Source of the DNA: Xanthobacteraceae bacterium
GTDB lineage: Bacteria > Pseudomonadota > Alphaproteobacteria > Rhizobiales > Xanthobacteraceae
Length of the DNA: 64,000 nucleotides
Reading direction: 5' to 3'
NCBI GenBank assembly: GCA_019635585.1
Contig: JAHBZE010000001.1
Location: 1,736,001 to 1,800,000, forward strand
In this document: in pieces, positions 55,379 through 64,000 of the stretch
How positions within the stretch are numbered: the stretch's first letter is position 1
Layout: each line of letters starts with the position of its first letter
Notes under the pieces: generated by a model
Database searches by the model: none
The model's input: the letters and a program-made list of their open reading frames with translations, nothing else
Told to the model about the DNA's origin: nothing
Made by a program: the position numbers and the translations under genes

Positions 55379-56521
55379 ATGCCGGGAATTGCCGAACGCT
55401 ATGCGGGTCTGGCCGAAAGCGCCGCGCTGGAACGCGATTCCGCGCAGGCTCGGGCGGTCGAGCGCCTGCAAAAACTTCAGGATGAACTCGCGAATTACCG
55501 CCGCGCGTCGAAATCCTCGTCGCTCGGCTGGCTAATGGCGCGCGGGCCGCAAAAAGCGCCGCGCGGTCTTTATATCTGGGGCGACGTCGGGCGCGGCAAG
55601 ACGATGCTGATGGACCTCTTCTTCGAATCCGCAAAGGTCGAGAAGAAACGCCGCGCGCATTTCCATGAATTTATGGCCGATGTGCAGGATCGTCTCAACG
55701 AAGCGCGCCAGGCACTGAAAGGCACGAAAGACGCCGACCCGATCGCGCCGGTCGCGGCCAGCCTTGCCGACGAGGCGCTGCTTCTTTGCTTCGACGAATT
55801 TCATGTCAATGACATCGCCGACGCGATGATCCTGTCGCGCCTGTTCGAGCGGCTGTTCGAACGCGGGGTGGTCATGGTCGCGACCTCGAACGTCGCGCCC
55901 GACGATCTATATAGAGAAGGGCTGAACCGTCCTTTGTTTCTGCCCTTCGTGAAGCTCCTGAAGGAAAAGTGCGACACCGTTCACCTGACGGCGCGCACCG
56001 ACTACCGCCTCGAAAAACTTACCGGTACGCGCATGTGGCACGTGCCGGACGATCTCGAAGCGCAGCAGCAGATCGACGAAGTCTGGCGCAAGCTCCTGGG
56101 CGGATCACGCGGCGCGTCATGCGATCTTTCCTATCGCGGGCGCAAGATTCATGTGCCGTTTGCCGGCAACGGTGCGGCACGCTTCGATTTCGCCGATCTC
56201 TGCCATCAGCCGCTGGGGGCCGCCGATTTCGTGCAGATCGCGCATAATTTCCATACCGTCGTGATCGAAGGCATTCCGGTGATGTCGCCGGCGCAGCGCA
56301 ACGAAGCCAAGCGCTTCATTCTGCTGATCGACGCGCTCTACGATAACGCGGTGAAGCTGATCGCCTCGGCCGAGGCGGAGCGAGAGGAGATCTACGTGGG
56401 CGAAGGCACGATCGAGGCCACCGAATTCCGGCGCACCATTTCACGTCTGATCGAAATGGGCTCGACGGAGTATCTCGCCTTGCCGCATGGCGCGGCCGGC
56501 GCGAAGACGGTAAAATCTTAG
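55379..56521 (+). CDS. zapE: cell division protein ZapE (AFG1-like ATPase)
   Basis: ZapE, 380 residues, an AFG1-family P-loop ATPase associated with the Z-ring. Walker A is GDVGRGKTM (68-76), Walker B is LLCFDEFHVNDIADAMIL, and AFG1 motifs include RRAHFHEFMADVQ and MVATSNVAPDDLYREGLNR. The C-terminus has NEAKRFILLIDALYDN and EFRRTISRLIEMGS. Start ATG at 55379 gives a helix-rich N-terminus. An LprI-like gene and then mdh follow; the order zapE-mdh-sucCDAB is usual in this bacterial group. Confidence 0.94.
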   Translation: MPGIAERYAGLAESAALERDSAQARAVERLQKLQDELANYRRASKSSSLGWLMARGPQKAPRGLYIWGDVGRGKTMLMDLFFESAKVEKKRRAHFHEFMADVQDRLNEARQALKGTKDADPIAPVAASLADEALLLCFDEFHVNDIADAMILSRLFERLFERGVVMVATSNVAPDDLYREGLNRPLFLPFVKLLKEKCDTVHLTARTDYRLEKLTGTRMWHVPDDLEAQQQIDEVWRKLLGGSRGASCDLSYRGRKIHVPFAGNGAARFDFADLCHQPLGAADFVQIAHNFHTVVIEGIPVMSPAQRNEAKRFILLIDALYDNAVKLIASAEAEREEIYVGEGTIEATEFRRTISRLIEMGSTEYLALPHGAAGAKTVKS

Positions 56522-56561
56522 CCGTCGAACGAGGTTCTTTGGGCCGGGTGAAGGAGAGAAT

Positions 56562-56978
56562 ATGCGCGCCACCAAACTGATTGCCGTGCTTGCCTTTGTT
56601 TTGGCCGCGTCCGCTTCTGTCATTTCGCCGGCAAAGGCGCAGGGTACGGACTGCCGGTATCCAACGTCTCCGCCACTCACGATCGCGGAACTCACGGTAT
56701 GCCGTAATCCGGAGTTGTTCGAACTCGAGCAGCGCCTTACGCGCCGTTACCTCCGGATTCGAGACGAACTCCGGGGCGGCGAGCTTTATCAATTTGAACA
56801 GCAACAGGAGGCGTGGCGCGCAAGACGCCGGCAGTGTGGCTACGACACACGCTGTCTCCATTCTGTTTACGGCCGCCGTCTCGACGAACTCCGCGCGTAT
56901 CGCGAAGACTTGCGCGACGATCGGCCGGACCCTCGCAACTACCCGCCCCAGCCACGGCCTTATCGCGACCGCCGCTAG
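56562..56978 (+). CDS. secreted LprI/DUF1311-like protein
   Basis: A 138-residue protein with a signal peptide (about 1-26, PAKAQ-G) and a short helical domain. Its pattern is PPLTIAELTVCRNPELFELEQRL, RRYLRIRDEL, QQQEAWRARRRQCGYDTRCLHSVYGRRLDEL. The cysteine spacing and the Ala-Glu-[LI]-x-VC and CG-x-D-x-x-C motifs match the DUF1311 / lysozyme-inhibitor LprI N-terminal family. A Pro/Arg-rich tail ends it. Lysozyme inhibition is not shown for this type. A terminator follows. Confidence 0.75.
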   Translation: MRATKLIAVLAFVLAASASVISPAKAQGTDCRYPTSPPLTIAELTVCRNPELFELEQRLTRRYLRIRDELRGGELYQFEQQQEAWRARRRQCGYDTRCLHSVYGRRLDELRAYREDLRDDRPDPRNYPPQPRPYRDRR

Positions 56979-57015
56979 CGTTTAATCGGCGCGTTCAATC
57001 GCACTTAAAAGCCTT

Positions 57016-57046
57016 GCGCCGCAGCGACTTTTGCTGCGGCGCTTAT
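57016..57046 (+). terminator. intrinsic terminator after the LprI-like gene
   Basis: A perfect 10-bp stem (GCGCCGCAGC 57016-57025 with GCTGCGGCGC 57033-57042), loop GACTTTT, then TTATGCGTTTT. It separates this gene from mdh. Confidence 0.8.
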
Positions 57047-57150
57047 GCGTTTTCCGGCTAGACGGCCGAACGGTTAGCTGCTGGTATTATGTATTACAGA
57101 TGCCGGAATAAGCTCCACGTCTTGTTGCAGTGCCCTCGTCAAATGGATAA

Positions 57151-58158
<1,008 letters not shown>

Positions 58159-58183
58159 AACTTCGAAGGGGCAAAGACTCGCG

Positions 58184-59353
<1,170 letters not shown>

Positions 59354-59354
59354 G

Positions 59355-60239
59355 ATGTCGATCCTCGTCGATAAGAACACCAAAGTTCTCACCCAGGGCA
59401 TGACCGGCAAGACCGGCTCGTTCCACACCGAACAGGCGATTGCTTACGGCACCAAGATGGTCGGCGGCGTTGCGCCCGGCAAAGGCGGCACCAAGCATCT
59501 GAACCTTCCGGTATTCAACACCGTACGCGAGGCGAAGGAAGCAACCGGCGCCGACGCGACCGTCATTTATGTGCCGCCGGCGGGTTGCGCCGACGCGATC
59601 TGTGAAGCGATCGATGCGGAAATCCCGCTGATCGTAACCATCACCGAAGGCGTGCCCGTGCTCGACATGGTGCGGGTGAAGCGCTCGCTCTCTGGCTCCA
59701 AGTCGCGGCTCTTAGGCCCGAACTGCCCGGGTGTGATCACGCCGGGCGAATGCAAGATCGGCATCATGCCGGGCCACATCCACAAGCCGGGCAAGGTCGG
59801 CATCGTTTCGCGCTCCGGCACGCTCACTTATGAAGCGGTGTTCCAGACGACTGCTGAGGGTCTCGGCCAGACCACCTGCGTCGGTATCGGCGGCGATCCG
59901 GTGAAGGGCACCGAGTTCATCGACGTCTTGGAAAAATTCCTTGGCGATCCGAAGACCGAAGCGATCATCATGATCGGCGAAATCGGCGGTTCAGCCGAAG
60001 AGGACGCGGCGCAGTTCCTGAAAGACGAAGCCAAGAAGGGCCGGAAGAAGCCGATGGCAGGCTTCATCGCAGGCCGCACCGCGCCTCCGGGCCGCCGCAT
60101 GGGCCATGCCGGTGCGATCATCTCGGGCGGCAAGGGCGGCGCCGAGTCGAAAATCGAGGCGATGGAAGCCGCCGGTATCAAGGTGTCCCAGTCGCCGGCG
60201 CGGCTCGCCAAGACCTTGGTCGAAGTCCTCAAGGGCTGA
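59355..60239 (+). CDS. sucD: succinate-CoA ligase subunit alpha
   Basis: SucD, 294 residues. CoA-binding motif [25 protein letters not shown] at the N-terminus, [22 protein letters not shown] in the middle, and the active-site His in [25 protein letters not shown] (about 247). It follows sucC after one base and is closed by a terminator before sucA. Confidence 0.97.
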   Translation: MSILVDKNTKVLTQGMTGKTGSFHTEQAIAYGTKMVGGVAPGKGGTKHLNLPVFNTVREAKEATGADATVIYVPPAGCADAICEAIDAEIPLIVTITEGVPVLDMVRVKRSLSGSKSRLLGPNCPGVITPGECKIGIMPGHIHKPGKVGIVSRSGTLTYEAVFQTTAEGLGQTTCVGIGGDPVKGTEFIDVLEKFLGDPKTEAIIMIGEIGGSAEEDAAQFLKDEAKKGRKKPMAGFIAGRTAPPGRRMGHAGAIISGGKGGAESKIEAMEAAGIKVSQSPARLAKTLVEVLKG

Positions 60240-60265
60240 TCTACAACAACATCAAAAATGCTTAC

Positions 60266-60305
60266 AAAACGGGCGCTTTCCGGGATCGGATGGCGCCCGT
60301 TTCGC
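60266..60305 (+). terminator. terminator or attenuator hairpin between sucD and sucA
   Basis: A 10-bp stem (AAACGGGCGC 60267-60276 with GCGCCCGTTT 60293-60302) and a partly paired 16-nt loop are followed by CGCGTTTAATTC on the plus strand. sucA begins 190 bp later, so it may have its own promoter. Confidence 0.75.
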
Positions 60306-60495
60306 GTTTAATTCGTCGGTTACGGACGCCTTCTTATATTGAGAAGCGGGGCCTGCCCCATTAAAAGAGCCCTGCGCGGCGCGGGGGCCTGCTCGGACCT
60401 CGTTTCCTCATATTTTCGAAGTCTTATGTAGGTAATGACAAAGCAGCGCGGCCTAGTCAGGCAGGCGCGCGAAATGGCGGACGCTTTCGTCCGGG

Positions 60496-63462
60496 ATGAA
60501 CATGGCACGCGAAGCAAGCAACCAAGGCTTTCTGGATTCGTCTTTCCTCTATGGCGGCAACGCCGCCTATATCGAAGATCTCTACGCGCGGTATGAGAAG
60601 AACCCGGCGTCGGTGGATGCCGAATGGCGCGCGTTCTTCGAGCAACTGAAGGGCGACGATAAATCCGCGATCGAAAAGAGCGCGAAAGGTCCGTCGTGGA
60701 AAAAGCCGGGCTGGCCCATGATCGCGAACGGCGAACTCGTCGCCGCGATGGATGGCAACTGGGCCGCGACCGAAATCGCGGTCGGCAACAAGATCAAGGG
60801 TAAAGCGGCAGCCAAAGGCGTCGAGCTTTCCGAAGCCGACGTGCAGCAGGCGACGCGCGACTCGGTGAAGGCGCTGATGATGATCCGCGCGTTCCGCATG
60901 CGCGGCCATCTCGAAGCGAAGCTCGATCCGCTCGGCATGGAGCCGGAGATTCCGCATCCCGAACTCGATCCCGCGTCCTACGGCTTCACCGAGGGCGATC
61001 TGGACCGCAAGATTTTCATCGATCACGTGCTCGGGCTCGAATTCGCGAGCGTGCGCGAGATGATCGAGATACTCCGCCGCACCTATTGCCAGACCATCGG
61101 CATCGAGTTCATGCACATTTCCGATCCGGAAGAGAAATCCTGGTTGCAGGAACGGATCGAGGGGCCGGACAAGGAAATCACTTTCACGCGCGAAGGTAAG
61201 CGCGCAATCCTGAACAAGCTGATCGAAGCCGAAGGCTTCGAGAAGTTCATCGACGTGAAATACACCGGCACCAAGCGCTTCGGCCTCGATGGCGGCGAGT
61301 CCATGATCCCGGCGATGGAGCAGATCATCAAGCGCGGCGGTGCGCTCGGCTGCAAGGAGATCGTGCTCGGCATGGCTCATCGCGGCCGTCTCAACGTACT
61401 CAGCCAAGTCATGGCGAAGCCGCACCGCGCGATCTTCCATGAATTCAAAGGCGGCTCCTCGACCCCGATGGAAGTCGAAGGTTCCGGCGACGTGAAGTAT
61501 CACCTTGGCGCTTCGTCGGACCGCGAGTTCGACGGCAATCAGGTTCATCTGTCGCTGACCGCAAACCCGTCGCATCTTGAGATCGTCGATCCGGTGGTGC
61601 TCGGCAAGGCGCGGGCGAAGCAGGATCTGTTCGGCGACAAGCCGGAAGACCGCATCTCCGCGATGCCGTTGCTCATCCACGGCGACGCGGCTTTCGCGGG
61701 TCAGGGCGTGGTCGCGGAATGTTTCGGGCTTTCGGGCCTGAAGGGCCACCGCACCGGCGGCTCGATCCACTTCATCATCAACAACCAGATCGGCTTCACC
61801 ACCGATCCGCGTTTCTCGCGCTCGTCGCCTTATCCGTCGGACGTCGCGAAGATGATCGAGGCGCCGATCTTCCACGTGAACGGCGACGATCCGGAAGCGG
61901 TGGTGTTCTGCGCCAAGGTCGCGACCGAGTTCCGGATGAAATTCCATAAGCCGGTCGTGATCGACATGTTCTGCTATCGCCGCTTCGGTCATAACGAAGG
62001 CGACGAACCGGCGTTCACGCAGCCGTTGATGTATCAGCGGATCAAGGCGCATACCTCCACGCTCGATATCTATGCCAAGAAGCTTGAAAGCGAAGGCGTC
62101 GTTGCCGCCGGCGAAGTCGATGGCATGAAGGCCGAGTGGCGCGCGAAACTCGAAGCCGAGTTCGAGGCGGGCCAGAGCTACAAGCCGAACAAAGCTGACT
62201 GGCTTGACGGCCGCTGGTCCGGCATGAAGGCGGCAAAAGAAATCGACGATCCGCGCCGCGGCGACACCGGCGTTTCGCTCGACGTGCTGAAAGAAATTGG
62301 TACGCAGATCACGTCGATTCCGGAAGGCTTCCACGCGCACCGCACGATCCAGCGCTTTCTGGAGAATCGCAAGAAGGCGATCGAAACCGGACAGGGCATC
62401 GACTGGGCGACCGGCGAAGCGCTCGCGTTCTGTTCGCTGCTGCTCGAAAACCATCGCGTGCGGCTCTCGGGCCAGGACGTCGAGCGCGGCACCTTCTCGC
62501 AGCGCCATTCGGTGCTGGTCGATCAGGAAAACGAGAACCGCTACACGCCGTTCAATCACGTGCGCGAGAAGCAAGGCCGCTACGAAGTCATCAACTCGAT
62601 GCTGTCGGAAGAAGCCGTGCTCGGCTTCGAATACGGCTACTCGCTCGCGGAGCCGAATGCGCTGACCTTGTGGGAAGCGCAATTCGGCGACTTCGCGAAC
62701 GGCGCGCAGGTCGTGTTCGACCAGTTCATCTGCTCCGGCGAACGCAAATGGCTGCGCATGTCGGGTCTCGTGTGCCTCCTGCCGCACGGTTACGAGGGGC
62801 AGGGGCCGGAGCATTCGTCGGCGCGGCTCGAGCGCTTTTTGCAGCTTTGCGCCGAAGACAACATGCAGGTCGCGAACTGCACGACGCCGGCGAACTATTT
62901 CCACATCCTGCGGCGTCAGCTGAAGCGCGATATCCGCAAGCCGCTCATTCTGATGACGCCGAAGTCGCTGCTTCGTCACAAGCGCGCGGTTTCGCGCCTC
63001 GATGAACTCGGTCCGCAGACCTCGTTCCACCGCGTGCTGTGGGACGACGCGCAGTACCTGAAGGACCAGCCGGTCAAGCTGGTTGCCGACGAGAAGATGC
63101 GCCGCGTGGTGCTGTGTTCGGGCAAGGTCTATTACGACCTATACGAAGAGCGCGAGAAGCGGGGGCTGAACGACGTCTATATCCTGCGCGTCGAGCAGCT
63201 TTATCCGTTCCCGTTGAAGGCGCTGACCACCGAGCTTTCGCGCTTCAAGAACGCGGAAGTGATCTGGTGTCAGGAAGAGCCCAAGAATCAGGGCGCCTGG
63301 GCCTTCGTTCAGCCTTACGTCGAATGGCTGCTCGAGAACGTGGGTGCCAAAAACAAGCGGGCGCGCTATGTCGGCCGTGCGGCTTCGGCTTCGACCGCGA
63401 CCGGGTTGATGTCGATGCACACCAAACAACTGCAGCAATTCCTCGAAGAAGCGCTGGGCTAA
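60496..63462 (+). CDS. sucA: 2-oxoglutarate dehydrogenase E1 component
   Basis: SucA, 988 residues, the thiamine-diphosphate E1 subunit of the 2-oxoglutarate dehydrogenase complex. The N-terminal lipoyl/E2-interacting segment is NQGFLDSSFLYGGNAAYIEDLYARYE. ThDP-binding motifs are GMAHRGRLNVLSQVMAKPHRAIFHEF and GDAAFAGQGVVAECF, then INNQIGFTTDPRFSRSS. The C-terminal transketolase-like domain has GYEGQGPEHSSARLERFLQL and EEPKNQGAWAFVQPYVEW. Two in-frame ATGs (60496 and 60502) are possible starts. The 857-residue frame on the other strand is a shadow. Confidence 0.97.
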   Translation: MNMAREASNQGFLDSSFLYGGNAAYIEDLYARYEKNPASVDAEWRAFFEQLKGDDKSAIEKSAKGPSWKKPGWPMIANGELVAAMDGNWAATEIAVGNKIKGKAAAKGVELSEADVQQATRDSVKALMMIRAFRMRGHLEAKLDPLGMEPEIPHPELDPASYGFTEGDLDRKIFIDHVLGLEFASVREMIEILRRTYCQTIGIEFMHISDPEEKSWLQERIEGPDKEITFTREGKRAILNKLIEAEGFEKFIDVKYTGTKRFGLDGGESMIPAMEQIIKRGGALGCKEIVLGMAHRGRLNVLSQVMAKPHRAIFHEFKGGSSTPMEVEGSGDVKYHLGASSDREFDGNQVHLSLTANPSHLEIVDPVVLGKARAKQDLFGDKPEDRISAMPLLIHGDAAFAGQGVVAECFGLSGLKGHRTGGSIHFIINNQIGFTTDPRFSRSSPYPSDVAKMIEAPIFHVNGDDPEAVVFCAKVATEFRMKFHKPVVIDMFCYRRFGHNEGDEPAFTQPLMYQRIKAHTSTLDIYAKKLESEGVVAAGEVDGMKAEWRAKLEAEFEAGQSYKPNKADWLDGRWSGMKAAKEIDDPRRGDTGVSLDVLKEIGTQITSIPEGFHAHRTIQRFLENRKKAIETGQGIDWATGEALAFCSLLLENHRVRLSGQDVERGTFSQRHSVLVDQENENRYTPFNHVREKQGRYEVINSMLSEEAVLGFEYGYSLAEPNALTLWEAQFGDFANGAQVVFDQFICSGERKWLRMSGLVCLLPHGYEGQGPEHSSARLERFLQLCAEDNMQVANCTTPANYFHILRRQLKRDIRKPLILMTPKSLLRHKRAVSRLDELGPQTSFHRVLWDDAQYLKDQPVKLVADEKMRRVVLCSGKVYYDLYEEREKRGLNDVYILRVEQLYPFPLKALTTELSRFKNAEVIWCQEEPKNQGAWAFVQPYVEWLLENVGAKNKRARYVGRAASASTATGLMSMHTKQLQQFLEEALG

Positions 63463-63486
63463 GTTTAGAGAGCGCTGGAGAAGACG

Positions 63487-64000
63487 ATGGCGACCGAAAT
63501 CCGCGTGCCGACCCTTGGCGAATCCGTCACCGAAGCCACCATCGGCAAATGGTTCAAGAAACCCGGCGACGCGGTGAAGGCCGACGAGCCGCTGGTCGAA
63601 CTCGAAACCGACAAGGTCACGGTGGAAGTGCCCGCACCCGCTGCCGGTGTGCTCGAGGAAATCGTCGCGAAGGACGGCCAGACCGTCACGATCGGCGCGG
63701 TGCTTGGCTCGATCAAGGAAGGTGCTGTTGGTGCGAAAGCAGCACCCGCTGCCGCGGCACCGAAGGCCGCCGCTCCGGCTCCTGCGAAAGCCGAAGCGCC
63801 AAAAGCTGCGCCCGCTCCGGCAAGCGCGCCGAAGGGCGAAGGTCAGGCACCGTCGGTGCGCCGTCTCGGCGCCGAAAGTGGCGTCGATCCGGCAGGCGTT
63901 GCCGGTTCGGGCAAAGACGGCCGCGTGACCAAGGGCGACATGCTCTCCGCGATCGAGCGCGGGCCGTCCGTATCTCCTGCGCCGGTTGCGCAGATGCGCA
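63487..64000 (+). CDS. sucB: 2-oxoglutarate dehydrogenase E2 component (dihydrolipoyllysine succinyltransferase), 3' partial
   Basis: The first 171 codons of SucB, cut by the window end. The lipoyl domain is at the N-terminus (RVPTLGESVTEATIGKW, with the lipoylated Lys43 in ETDKVTVEV). An Ala/Pro-rich linker follows (about 80-120), then the start of the E3-binding domain (PSVRRLGAESGVDPAGVAGSGKDGRVTKGDML). The catalytic domain lies outside. It starts 24 bp after sucA, in the same operon. Confidence 0.96.
   Translation, partial: MATEIRVPTLGESVTEATIGKWFKKPGDAVKADEPLVELETDKVTVEVPAPAAGVLEEIVAKDGQTVTIGAVLGSIKEGAVGAKAAPAAAAPKAAAPAPAKAEAPKAAPAPASAPKGEGQAPSVRRLGAESGVDPAGVAGSGKDGRVTKGDMLSAIERGPSVSPAPVAQMR

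Noticed and set aside
60240-60495. Riboswitch upstream of sucA
   Set aside because: Only the sucD terminator hairpin is evident; no known sucA-type motif can be recognised by eye.
60457-63030. 857-codon minus-strand frame opposite sucA
   Set aside because: It mirrors the sucA codons; its composition is unlike any family and the sucA frame is unambiguous.

Overview
The window looks like a chromosomal core segment of an alphaproteobacterium of the order Hyphomicrobiales (Rhizobiales), near the Bradyrhizobium / Rhodopseudomonas / Pseudolabrys side of the order. The evidence is the high GC content and the gene order: acnA beside a ccmABCDG cluster; yciB, ftsY, mtaB and dapF beside ffh-rpsP-rimM-trmD-rplS-leuC; sdhCDAB; and mdh-sucC-sucD-sucA-sucB. 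Family markers (IalB, DUF2794, DUF1223, MaoC mesaconyl-CoA hydratase) and rhizobial palindromic repeats agree. The genus assignment is inference. I see no phage, integrase, transposase, CRISPR array or plasmid functions.

Layout. 1-8.7 kb: the 3' part of a glutamine amidotransferase, an EamA-type transporter, tRNA-Ala(CGC), yggT-yggU-folD, a palindromic repeat, a GNAT gene with a perfect CtrA-type box upstream, typA, an M50 protease with CBS domains, and argG with a small membrane protein. 8.7-20.7 kb: an isomerase, two tandem paralogous membrane proteins, rlmN, an IalB protein, a quinone oxidoreductase, YkvA, thpR, a tesA-like esterase divergent from ybbA-ybbP, a Bax-inhibitor protein, DUF2794 and DUF1223. 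20.7-31 kb: acnA, divergent ccmABCDG, then yciB, ftsY, mtaB and dapF on the minus strand, a structured intergenic region with a repeat, and ffh. 31-46 kb: rpsP-rimM-trmD-rplS, a SecD-head-like secreted protein, a Tat phosphoesterase, leuC, a four-gene cluster of small secreted proteins rich in His, Arg and Tyr, a zincin, an HXXEE protein, leuD, leuB, a sulfite-oxidase-like enzyme and asd. 46-64 kb: carbonic anhydrase, a CoA-ester lyase with mesaconyl-CoA hydratase, a LysR regulator, sdhCDAB with an extra 77-residue gene, a 28-residue lysine-rich peptide gene with its own terminator, zapE, an LprI-like protein, mdh, sucCD, sucA and the start of sucB.

Functionally the window covers much of the TCA cycle (aconitase, 2-oxoglutarate dehydrogenase, succinyl-CoA synthetase, succinate dehydrogenase, malate dehydrogenase). 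It also holds leucine biosynthesis (leuCDB), the aspartate family (asd, dapF), arginine (argG), cytochrome c maturation, SRP targeting (ffh, ftsY) and translation or RNA modification (rpsP, rimM, trmD, rplS, rlmN, mtaB, thpR).

The least explained parts are the secreted-protein cluster at 37.1-38.9 kb, the 28-residue lysine-rich peptide at 53.8 kb, the small gene between sdhA and sdhB, the stem-rich region upstream of ffh, and an orphan plus-strand terminator at 19.9 kb.
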